A stretch of 36,344 nt of DNA from NCBI GenBank assembly GCA_021790795.1, contig JAJYFU010000019.1, positions 1 to 36,344 on the forward strand, written 5' to 3'. Made by a program: the position numbers and the translations under genes. Below are positions 28,841-36,344 of this stretch, in pieces. Below the pieces are notes generated by a model that was not told the origin of the DNA, ran no database searches, and was given only the letters and a program-made list of their open reading frames with translations. How positions within the stretch are numbered: position 1 is the first letter of the stretch; the number at the start of each line of letters is the position of its first letter. Origin of the DNA: Pseudomonadota bacterium. GTDB taxonomy: Bacteria > Pseudomonadota > Gammaproteobacteria > Steroidobacterales > Steroidobacteraceae.

Positions 28841-31056
28841 TCGGTGTGGGAACTCGAATCCGATTCGTCGAGCTCGTCGGCGTCGGAGCGCTCGTCGCGC
28901 GCGTGCGCGGCGATCGTGCGGCTGACCCGGGTGACGTCCGGCAGGCGGCGGATGACTCGCATGACGCGCGCGAGCTGTTTGCGATCACGCACTTTCAGCT
29001 CGAAAGTCAGGATCGAGGCATCGCCTTCCTGCTCCTCGATCGAGACATGATGGATGTTCGTGTCGGCGCTGGCGATCGCGGCGGCCACGTGCGCGAGCAC
29101 GCCGGTGCGGTTGACGACATCGACCCGGATCTCGGAGCTGAACAGGCGTTCCGGTGCGCTCTGCCAGCTCACCGGCAACCATTTCTCGGGATGCTTGCGG
29201 TAGTCCTCGACGTTGACGCACCGATCGCGGTGAATCACCACGCCGCGGCCGCTGGAGAGAAATGCGAACACCGGATCATTCGGCAGCGGGAAGCAGCAGC
29301 GCGCATAGCTGACGAGCAATCCCTCGGTACCGGCGATCGCGAGCGGCGCGGGCATCGAGGCGCCCGGCTCGGCGGCGGCCGGCAGCAAGCGGCGCGCCAC
29401 CAGCGGCGCGAGCCGCTCGCCGAGCCCGATCTTCTCGTACAGCTCGTTCATGTCCTGCATGCCGAGCTCCCCGAGCACCGCCGCGCGCGCCTCGGCGGCG
29501 ACGTCCTCGAACGACAGGTGAGACTCCGCGAGCGCCTGGGTGAGCAGCCGCTGGCCGAGCGCGATCGCTTCGGTGCGGCGCAGACCTTTCAGGTAATGAC
29601 GAATCGCACTGCGCGCCTTGGCCGTGACCACGAAGCCCACCCAGGCCGGATTGGGCACCGCGCCCTTGGCGGTGATGATCTCCACCGTCTGCCCGTTGCG
29701 CAGCACCGTGCGCAGCGGCGTGAGGCGCCGATCCACCTTGGCGGCGACGCAGCGATTGCCGACGTCGGTGTGGACCGCGTAGGCGAAATCGACCACGGTT
29801 GCGCCGCTGGGAAGCCTGAGAATCCGGCCCTTCGGGGTAAACACGTACACCTTGTCGGGGTACAGGTCGACCTTGACGCTCTCGAGGAACTCCTCGGAGT
29901 TGCCGTCCTCCTGCAGCGCCACCAGACCGGAGAGCCACTCGCGCGCGCTCTCCTGCTGGACCGAGCTGGCGACGTCCCCTGTCTTGTACTTCCAGTGCGC
30001 GGCGATGCCCGACTCCGCGACACAATCCATGTCCTCGGTGCGGATCTGAACCTCGATCGGCACGGCGTTGGGGCCGAACAGCGTGGTATGCAAGGACTGA
30101 TAGCCGTTGACCCGAGGGATGGCGATGTAATCCTTGAAGCGCCCGGGCATCGGCCGGAATACCGAGTGGACCACGCCGATGGTGCGGTAACAGGTATCCA
30201 GCTCATCGACGATGATGCGCAGCCCGTAGACATCGACGATCTCGGCGAGCGAGGCACGCTTGCGCAGCATTTTCTTGTAAATGCTGTACAGATGCTTCTC
30301 GCGCATCTCCACGCGTGCCGGGATGCCGTGCTTGGCGAGCGCCGCGGACAGTTGCCGCTCGATTTTCTTCAGAAACTCCTTTTGATTGCCCCGTGCCTTG
30401 CGCAGGGCATGCTCCAGCACGCGGTAGCGCCGCGGATACAGCGCGCGGAACCCGAGCTCTTCGAGCTCGAGCTTCAGGCTGTACAGGCCCAGGCGCTCGG
30501 CGATGGGCGCGTAGATCTCCAGCGTCTCGCGCGCGATCGCCCGGCGCCGATGCGGCGGCATCGACTGGATCGTGCGCATGTTGTGCGTGCGGTCGGCGAG
30601 CTTGACCAGGATGACGCGCAGGTCGCGCACCATCGCCAGCAACATCTTGCGAAACGATTCCGCCTGCGCTTCCTCGCGGCTCTTGAACTGAATCGCATCG
30701 AGCTTGGTCACCCCGTCGACGAGCTCGGCCACGTCGGCGCCGAAGCGGGCGGCAAGCTGATCCTTGGGGGTCGGGGTATCCTCGATGACATCGTGGAGAA
30801 TGGCCGCGATGAGGGTATCGGCGTCCAGGCGCAGGTCGGCCAGGATCGCCGCGGTGGCCACCGGATGGGCGATGAATGGCTCGCCGGAGCGGCGCTTCTG
30901 GCCCTGATGGGCCGATGCCCCGAATTCCGCCGCTTCGCGGATGCGCGCCACCTGCTCCGGCGGCAGATAGCCGCCGACGGTGGCGAGCAATTCCTTCAGC
31001 CCAGGGGTACGCCTTCCGCCGGGAAGCAACCCGAGGAGGGAAGACGCATACTCCAT
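28837..31056 (-). CDS. spoT: Bifunctional (p)ppGpp synthetase/hydrolase (SpoT/Rel)
   Basis: HD hydrolase ([10 protein letters not shown]), synthetase ([20 protein letters not shown], RxKD form), TGS ([24 protein letters not shown]) and C-terminal ACT domain. Confidence 0.96.
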   Translation of the reverse strand: MEYASSLLGLLPGGRRTPGLKELLATVGGYLPPEQVARIREAAEFGASAHQGQKRRSGEPFIAHPVATAAILADLRLDADTLIAAILHDVIEDTPTPKDQLAARFGADVAELVDGVTKLDAIQFKSREEAQAESFRKMLLAMVRDLRVILVKLADRTHNMRTIQSMPPHRRRAIARETLEIYAPIAERLGLYSLKLELEELGFRALYPRRYRVLEHALRKARGNQKEFLKKIERQLSAALAKHGIPARVEMREKHLYSIYKKMLRKRASLAEIVDVYGLRIIVDELDTCYRTIGVVHSVFRPMPGRFKDYIAIPRVNGYQSLHTTLFGPNAVPIEVQIRTEDMDCVAESGIAAHWKYKTGDVASSVQQESAREWLSGLVALQEDGNSEEFLESVKVDLYPDKVYVFTPKGRILRLPSGATVVDFAYAVHTDVGNRCVAAKVDRRLTPLRTVLRNGQTVEIITAKGAVPNPAWVGFVVTAKARSAIRHYLKGLRRTEAIALGQRLLTQALAESHLSFEDVAAEARAAVLGELGMQDMNELYEKIGLGERLAPLVARRLLPAAAEPGASMPAPLAIAGTEGLLVSYARCCFPLPNDPVFAFLSSGRGVVIHRDRCVNVEDYRKHPEKWLPVSWQSAPERLFSSEIRVDVVNRTGVLAHVAAAIASADTNIHHVSIEEQEGDASILTFELKVRDRKQLARVMRVIRRLPDVTRVSRTIAAHARDERSDADELDESDSSSHTE

Positions 31057-31080
31057 ATCACGCGCGCGACCGCTCCGTGG

Positions 31081-31368
31081 CTAGTGCTCGCCCAGGCCGA
31101 ACTGCGGCGCGCGGAAGGCCGTCTGCATGTCCAGCTCCGGCACCCCCGGCGGCGGCTCGGCCGGCGGCTCGGGCTCACGAAGCATTTCGAGCGTGACGTT
31201 GCCCGCGGCGATCTCGCGCAGCGCGAGGACCGTGGGTTTGTCGTTCTCCAGCGGCAGGGTCGGCTCGGCGCCATTGGCGAGCCGCCGGGCACGCTGCGCG
31301 GCCAGGATCACCAGCTGAAACAAGTTATCGACGTTCTGCAGGCAATCTTCGACGGTGATGCGGGCCAT
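31081..31368 (-). CDS. rpoZ: RNA polymerase omega subunit
   Basis: [33 protein letters not shown]...[16 protein letters not shown]. Confidence 0.96.
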   Translation of the reverse strand: MARITVEDCLQNVDNLFQLVILAAQRARRLANGAEPTLPLENDKPTVLALREIAAGNVTLEMLREPEPPAEPPPGVPELDMQTAFRAPQFGLGEH

Positions 31369-31448
31369 GGCGGTACTTCGGTGGTGATGGATTGGCGGGC
31401 GCGGCGGACGCGCGGAAAGAAAGGCTACTATACGGCAATCGCAGGGGT

Positions 31449-32678
31449 TCAGGCCAGCAGCTGAGCGAGGAGCGGCTCGAGTCCGCGCCGGGAGGCCGCC
31501 AGCGGGCCGCCCCGCCCCTCGATGATCCCCGCCAGGTCGTCCACGGCCTGCCCGAAGTCGTCGTTCACCACGACGTAGTCGAACTCACCCCAATGGGTCA
31601 TGTCGCTCACGGCATCGCTCAGACGGCGCGCAATGACCTCGGCGGAATCTGTGGCTCGGCCGCGCAACCGCTGCTCGAGGGCGGCACGCGAAGGTGGCAG
31701 CACGAAGATCGTTACGGACTCCGGGAGCACCCGACGCACCTGGCGGGCACCCTGCCAATCGATCTCCAGAACCACGTCGCCACCCCCGGCCAAGCGGGCT
31801 TCCACCGGCTCACGCGCGGTTCCGTAGTAATTGTCGAAGACTCGGGCGTACTCGAGAAAGCGGCCCTCGTCCGCCATGCGCTCGAATTGCTCGACGCTCA
31901 CGAAGTGATATTCCCGTCCGTCGACCTCGGTGACGCGCTTCGGCCGGGTCGTGTGCGAGATCGAGAGCCGCAGATCGGGTTTGCGCACCAGCAGCTCACG
32001 GACCAGCGAGGTCTTCCCCGCACCGGAAGGGGCCGCCAGGATGAACAATCGGCCGCGCCGGGGCGAACCGGAGCCGGGCGTGCGCGCGAGCCGCGAGGCG
32101 GCGAGGGCAGCCAGTGCGTGCAAGGCCTGACCACGGTGGCTCACCGCGTTCTTTTCCACCGCCGAGAGCTCCGCCGCGGTGCGTGCCGAGTCCCGGGGCA
32201 CGAAAATCGGGTCGTAGCCGAAGCCGCCGGCGCCGCGCGGCGCCCGCGCGATGCGGCCTTCCCAAGTCCCCTCGGCAATCAGCGGATCGGGATCATCCGG
32301 GCCGCGCACGAGTGCCACGACACAGCGGTAACGCGCCCCGCGTTCGCTCTCGGGCACCCCGTCGAGCTCTCCCAGGAGCTTGTGCAGATTGTCCTCGTCG
32401 CTCGCCCCCTCGCCCGCATAGCGCGCCGAGTACACTCCGGGGCGGCCCCGCAGCGCGTCGACCTCGATGCCGGAATCGTCGGCAAGCGCCGGCAGCCCCG
32501 TCTGCCGGGCCGCAAACCGGGCCTTCAGCAGCGCATTCTCCCGAAAAGTCGTCCCCGTCTCGGGCGGCGTCGTCAGACCAAACGCGATCTGGGGCACGAC
32601 CCCGATACCAAGCGGCCCGAGCAATTCGCCGAGCTCGCGGAGCTTGCCCGGGTTGCCGCTGGCGAGGACGATCTTCAT
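31449..32678 (-). CDS. Fusion: N-terminal RdgB/HAM1 XTP/dITP pyrophosphatase and C-terminal guanylate kinase
   Basis: One 409-aa ORF. N-half: [78 protein letters not shown]-half: [72 protein letters not shown]. No intervening stop and no ATG at the domain junction. Confidence 0.93.
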   Translation of the reverse strand: MKIVLASGNPGKLRELGELLGPLGIGVVPQIAFGLTTPPETGTTFRENALLKARFAARQTGLPALADDSGIEVDALRGRPGVYSARYAGEGASDEDNLHKLLGELDGVPESERGARYRCVVALVRGPDDPDPLIAEGTWEGRIARAPRGAGGFGYDPIFVPRDSARTAAELSAVEKNAVSHRGQALHALAALAASRLARTPGSGSPRRGRLFILAAPSGAGKTSLVRELLVRKPDLRLSISHTTRPKRVTEVDGREYHFVSVEQFERMADEGRFLEYARVFDNYYGTAREPVEARLAGGGDVVLEIDWQGARQVRRVLPESVTIFVLPPSRAALEQRLRGRATDSAEVIARRLSDAVSDMTHWGEFDYVVVNDDFGQAVDDLAGIIEGRGGPLAASRRGLEPLLAQLLA

Positions 32679-32750
32679 GCGCGATGCGCAAGACTCAATG
32701 GGATTCGCAGCGGACCGGAGCGACGCTGCCGAGGATCCGGATTCGGCCGG

Positions 32751-33491
32751 TCATGCCCCGACCGCCTGGCTCTGCAACGGGAAGAGCTGCTCGATACCGC
32801 CTGCGGCGAGCGCCAGCATCGCATCGAGCTCGTGGCGGCGAAACGCATGGCCCTCCGCCGTGCCCTGCAGCTCGATGAACGCTCCGCCGTCGTTCATGAC
32901 GACGTTCATATCGACCTCGGCGTGCGAATCCTCCTGGTAGTCCAGATCGAGCACGGGCACCCCGCCGACGATTCCGACGGAGATCGCCGCCACCTGACCA
33001 TGCAGGGGATCGGCCGAGATCGCCCGCCTGCGCAGCAGGCCGCGGCAGGCCTGCGCCAGGGCGACGTAGCCGCCGGCGATGGAGGCGGTCCGAGTCCCGC
33101 CGTCGGCCTGCAGCACGTCACAATCGATCAGGATCGTGCGCTCGCCGAGCGCCTTCAGATCGATGACCGCGCGCAGCGAGCGGCCGATCAGCCGCTGGAT
33201 CTCCTGCGTGCGTCCGCTCTGCTTGCCGCGCGCGGCCTCGCGGGCCGAGCGCGTGTGCGTCGAGCGCGGCAGCATGCCGTATTCGGCGGTGATCCAGCCC
33301 TGCCCTTTGCCGCGCAAGAATGCCGGCACCGTGTCCTCGACGCTGGCGGTACACAGCACCTGCGTGTCGCCGAATTCCACCAGCACCGACCCTTCGGCGT
33401 GCTTGGCAAAGCGGCGGGTGAAGGCCGCGGGCCGCAATTGATCGGGAGCGCGGCCGCCCGATCGGGTAAAACCACCTCTGTCTACGGTCAT
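32751..33491 (-). CDS. rph: Ribonuclease PH
   Basis: [71 protein letters not shown]. Start moved from 33752 to the ATG at 33491. Confidence 0.96.
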   Translation of the reverse strand: MTVDRGGFTRSGGRAPDQLRPAAFTRRFAKHAEGSVLVEFGDTQVLCTASVEDTVPAFLRGKGQGWITAEYGMLPRSTHTRSAREAARGKQSGRTQEIQRLIGRSLRAVIDLKALGERTILIDCDVLQADGGTRTASIAGGYVALAQACRGLLRRRAISADPLHGQVAAISVGIVGGVPVLDLDYQEDSHAEVDMNVVMNDGGAFIELQGTAEGHAFRRHELDAMLALAAGGIEQLFPLQSQAVGA

Positions 33492-34240
33492 TCCGTCTCT
33501 CCGTGCCACTGCAGTGCCGCCGCCGAGGTGTTGTCGCTTCCGGATCCGGCGCGCTTCACCGCTCGGCGAGCGAGCGTCATGAGCTTCTCGCGTATCGGGC
33601 TCCCCGCAGCGCACAGCGCCGCGGCGATCTCCTCGTCCTTCAACGGTCCCCAGAGTCCGTCGCTGCACACCAGCAGCGCATCGCCGGGCTCGAGCGGGCG
33701 GCGGCGGGTGATCGCCATGTCCGGCAGGATCACCCCGCCGCCCAGGCAGCACTCGACGTAGTTGCGCATCGGATGCGCCTGCGCCTGCTCGGCGGTGATC
33801 AGCCCCTCGCGCAGCAGCCCTTCCACGTGGCTGTGATCGCGGCTGCGGCCGATGAGTCGTCCGCCGCGGAAATGATAGATCCGGCTGTCACCGATATGCG
33901 CCCACCAGGCCCCGCCCTGCTGAATCAGGCACAGCGCGCATGTGGCCCGCGGGCGCTGATCGAGCGGCGCCTGCGCGCCGAGCTTGACGACTTCCTCATG
34001 GGCGCGTCCCAGCGTCAGGTGAAGAAAACCAAGGGGATCGAACAACGGCTGCGGGGTGTGCGAGAACGCATCGAGCACGGTCTGCCGGGTGATCTGCGCA
34101 GCGCGCGCGCCATCGGCGTAGCCGCCCATTCCGTCGGCGATGATCAGCAGCGCCGCGTGCTCGCTCGTAGCGACGGCGACGCGATCCTGATTCTCCCCCC
34201 GTCCACCCTGCAAGCTGACTTCGGCGTAGTCGATCCGCAA
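33488..34240 (-). CDS. PP2C-family Ser/Thr protein phosphatase
   Basis: [51 protein letters not shown] metal-binding motifs. Confidence 0.92.
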   Translation of the reverse strand: MRIDYAEVSLQGGRGENQDRVAVATSEHAALLIIADGMGGYADGARAAQITRQTVLDAFSHTPQPLFDPLGFLHLTLGRAHEEVVKLGAQAPLDQRPRATCALCLIQQGGAWWAHIGDSRIYHFRGGRLIGRSRDHSHVEGLLREGLITAEQAQAHPMRNYVECCLGGGVILPDMAITRRRPLEPGDALLVCSDGLWGPLKDEEIAAALCAAGSPIREKLMTLARRAVKRAGSGSDNTSAAALQWHGETE

Positions 34241-34317
34241 GCGAATCCCTTTATATCTGCTAAAGTTCGGGGCAGCTTTATATCATCCTACCGCGCCGGG
34301 AGCGTAGCGTTAACCAG

Positions 34318-35181
34318 ATGATTTCCAGTATGACAGGCTTCGCCCGGCGCGAGCTCTCCGGTCCCTGGGGGAGCCTCGTGTGCGAGCTGCGCAGCGTCAA
34401 TCACCGCTTCCTCGAGAGCGGCTTTCGTCTGCCCGAGGAGCTGCGCTCGGTGGAGGGTGACCTGCGTCAGCGCCTGGGGCAGGCATTGCGCCGCGGCAAG
34501 CTCGACTGCACGATCACCTACCGCCCGGCGCAGGCCGCGGCGATGACCCTCGAGGTGGACGCCCCCGCGCTCGAGCGGCTGACCTCGCGGCTCGATGAGC
34601 TGCAACGGGTCATTCCGCTCGGCTCGGTCAACCTGCTCGAGGTGCTGCGCTGGCCCGGAATCCTGAAGGATCAGACAACCGCCGGCGAGGCATTGCTCGC
34701 AGCGGCGCGCGAGCTGTTCGACGCCGCGATCAGCGACCTGTGCGCGGCCCGCTCCCGCGAGGGCGAGAAGCTGCGCGCGGTTCTCGAGCAGCGCTGCGAG
34801 AGCCTCGAGGCTTTGGTGAAGCAGGTGCAGGCGCGGCTCCCGGATGTCCAGGCGCGGCTGACCGCGAAAGTCCGCGACCGCATAAAGGAGTTGGCCTCCG
34901 GTGCCGATCAGGACCGCCTCGAGCAGGAGATCGCGCTGTTGCTGCAGCGGCTGGATGTGGATGAAGAGCTCGAGCGCCTGAGCGGGCACGTCGCGGAGAT
35001 CCGGCGGGTGCTCACCGGCAACGAGCCCGCGGGACGGCGGCTGGACTTCCTCATGCAGGAGCTGAACCGCGAGGCCAACACGCTCTCTTCGAAGTCGCAG
35101 GACCTCGAGACAACTCGCACCGCCGTCGACATGAAGGTGCTGATCGAGCAGATGCGCGAGCAGGTGCAGAACGCCGAATAG
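34318..35181 (+). CDS. yicC: YicC family endoribonuclease-like protein
   Basis: MISSMTGFARRE, ELRSVNHRFLE, RRLDFLMQELNREANTLSSKSQD, MKVLIEQMREQVQN. Confidence 0.95.
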   Translation: MISSMTGFARRELSGPWGSLVCELRSVNHRFLESGFRLPEELRSVEGDLRQRLGQALRRGKLDCTITYRPAQAAAMTLEVDAPALERLTSRLDELQRVIPLGSVNLLEVLRWPGILKDQTTAGEALLAAARELFDAAISDLCAARSREGEKLRAVLEQRCESLEALVKQVQARLPDVQARLTAKVRDRIKELASGADQDRLEQEIALLLQRLDVDEELERLSGHVAEIRRVLTGNEPAGRRLDFLMQELNREANTLSSKSQDLETTRTAVDMKVLIEQMREQVQNAE

Positions 35182-35184
35182 CGT

Positions 35185-35524
35185 TCAGGACGTCGAGGCG
35201 TGCCCCTCCTCCGACTTGAGAATGGCCTGGCGATGACGCTCGGTCAGTACGAGGCCCTTGCCAGTCAGGTCGGAATCGGTTTTGTCGATCGGCAAGATGC
35301 GAACGCACTCCGAGTGCAGTCCCACTGCGCCGACGAGTTCATCGATGGTCTCCCCGGACGGATAAGGCGCGGTTGAGCTGCAGGAGCGGCTCGGGCCAAA
35401 ACGCACCGGTCGTCGGCGCGTCATCGACGAACCCGTCGATCCTCGGGTCGCGGATCTTGATGAAGCTGCTTGCGCAGCTCTGGGAGTCCGCGACGAGACG
35501 TGCGCGAAGGTCAAATACATCCAC
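35185..35524 (-). pseudogene. Frameshifted, truncated N-terminus of a DEAD/DEAH-box (DUF1998-like) helicase
   Basis: Minus-strand GTG at 35524: VDVFDLRARLVADSQSCASSFIKIRDPRIDGFVDDAPTTGAFWPEPLLQLN, then after a 1-nt shift near 35363-35373, PYPSGETIDELVGAVGLHSECVRILPIDKTDSDLTGKGLVLTERHRQAI, then unrelated LKSEEGHASTS*. The homology is recognised from memory of the family. Confidence 0.6.
35186..35197 (+). repeat. Direct repeat copy A (CAGGACGTCGAG, then GCGTGCCCCT)
   Basis: Exact 12-mer shared with 35659..35670; starts 4 nt after the yicC stop codon. Confidence 0.5.
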
Positions 35525-35658
35525 ACTGAACCTCAGGTGATTCCGCCAAGCCACACGCAACCATGGACGTCGCTGCCGGTGCTGGTCCGAACAGCAGCGT
35601 CAAACGGCTGAAAGCGACAAAGCAGTGGTTCGTAAAAGAGACTGGATGCGCGAGAAGC

Positions 35659-35670
35659 CAGGACGTCGAG
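35659..35670 (+). repeat. Direct repeat copy B (CAGGACGTCGAG, then CGCCCCT)
   Basis: Exact 12-mer match to 35186..35197. Confidence 0.5.
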
Positions 35671-35758
35671 CGCCCCTATTTTATTTCTTGGTTGCCGTCA
35701 TTTTCATCGTCCGTGTTACTTCTCGTGCCGACCAGACCCGCAGGTCATGCTGTCGCGG

Positions 35759-36344
35759 TCAGCGTGCCAACCAGCGCAGAGCGGGCCGACCAAGAAAGTC
35801 GTCGACCGCGATGCCGTCGCCGCCGACGAGCAGTGTACGCGTCACTTTGAACGCTGCCGCAAAGCTCGCCGTTCCGGGATGCGCCTGCGGCGCGCGACCG
35901 CTTTTGACTTCAATGGCTGTCAGCGTGGAGTGGGCTTTCACGATGAAATCGACTTCCTGACCGCGCTCGCGCCAGTAGTAAAGCTGGCATTCGCCGGCGG
36001 CCGCGGCATTTGCCAGGTGAGCGCCGACCGCCGACTCGATGAGTCGCCCGCGAAATTCCCGATCTGAGCGCGCCTCCTCCGGGCTGACTCCGGCAGTCAC
36101 GGTCATCAGCGCGGTATTGAGGACCTGCAGCTTCGGGCTCGACCCCCGGCTGCGCGCCGCATCACCGGCGTACTTCTGCAGGCCACAGACCATGCCGGCA
36201 CCGGCCAGCAGATCGGGGTAGTGAGCCAGCGTCGTCGTATTGCCCGCATCCTGCAGTTGCCCGAGCATCTTCGTGTACGAGAGGATCTGGCCGGAATACC
36301 GGCACGCCAGCTCGAACAGGCGGCGCAGCAGCGCCGGCTTGTCC
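35759..36344 (-). CDS. AAA-family ATPase, C-terminal DUF4143 portion; runs off right edge
   Basis: Open frame to the window edge: DKPALLRRLFELACRYSGQILSYTKMLGQLQDAGNTTTLAHYPDLLAGAGMVCGLQKYAGD ... GRLIESAVGAHLANAAAAGECQLYYWRERGQEVDFIVKAHSTLTAIEVKSG. Confidence 0.85.
   Translation of the reverse strand, partial: DKPALLRRLFELACRYSGQILSYTKMLGQLQDAGNTTTLAHYPDLLAGAGMVCGLQKYAGDAARSRGSSPKLQVLNTALMTVTAGVSPEEARSDREFRGRLIESAVGAHLANAAAAGECQLYYWRERGQEVDFIVKAHSTLTAIEVKSGRAPQAHPGTASFAAAFKVTRTLLVGGDGIAVDDFLGRPALRWLAR

Noticed and set aside
28846-31464. 872-aa + strand ORF
   Set aside because: Antisense shadow of spoT and rpoZ; low-complexity R/H/Q/L composition.
32751-33752. Long form of the rph ORF starting at 33752
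   Set aside because: The first 87 codons overlap the PP2C gene and lack RNase PH homology; the ATG at 33491 fits the family.
31392-33761. 789-aa + strand ORF
   Set aside because: Antisense shadow of rdgB::gmk and rph, both of which have strong motif support on the minus strand.
1-36344. CRISPR arrays, tRNA/rRNA genes, transposases, integrases
   Set aside because: No regularly spaced repeats, tRNA cloverleaf, rRNA sequence or transposase/integrase motifs were noticed by eye. A tRNAscan/Infernal run would be needed to exclude small RNAs.

Overview
This is a high-GC proteobacterial chromosome window, probably gammaproteobacterial (lineage is inferred from gene content). It appears to contain no rRNA, tRNA, CRISPR array or transposase. 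Left to right: (i) 1-12 kb is a TonB-dependent carbohydrate-utilisation locus with a secreted GH31 glycosidase, two convergent tryptophan-halogenase-family flavoproteins, a large TonB-dependent receptor, a GH13 alpha-glucosidase, a LacI-family regulator and an uncharacterised protein. Four exact copies of a 15-nt pseudo-palindrome (CCGCATACGTATTCA) lie only in its promoter regions. (ii) 12-18 kb is an aa3-type cytochrome c oxidase cluster (coxB, coxA, small assembly protein, coxC, DUF2909, surf1, ctaB, DUF2244) with no ctaG or ctaA. (iii) 18.5-23 kb is an overlapping biotin operon, bioB-F-H-C-D. (iv) 23-25 kb holds dgkA, a ClC chloride/proton antiporter and an unlisted 47-aa zinc-ribbon ORF. 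(v) 25.4-34.3 kb is a compact stringent-response/nucleotide operon: PP2C-rph-[rdgB::gmk]-rpoZ-spoT-ridA-recG-ubiA. Here rdgB and gmk form one uninterrupted 409-aa ORF, apparently a full-length two-enzyme fusion and the most unusual feature of the window. (vi) After the divergent yicC gene, the right edge holds a frameshifted, truncated helicase remnant bracketed by a 12-bp direct repeat, then a partial AAA/DUF4143 ATPase. Many of the longest ORFs in the supplied track (for example 1045, 872 and 789 aa) are high-GC antisense shadows of real genes.
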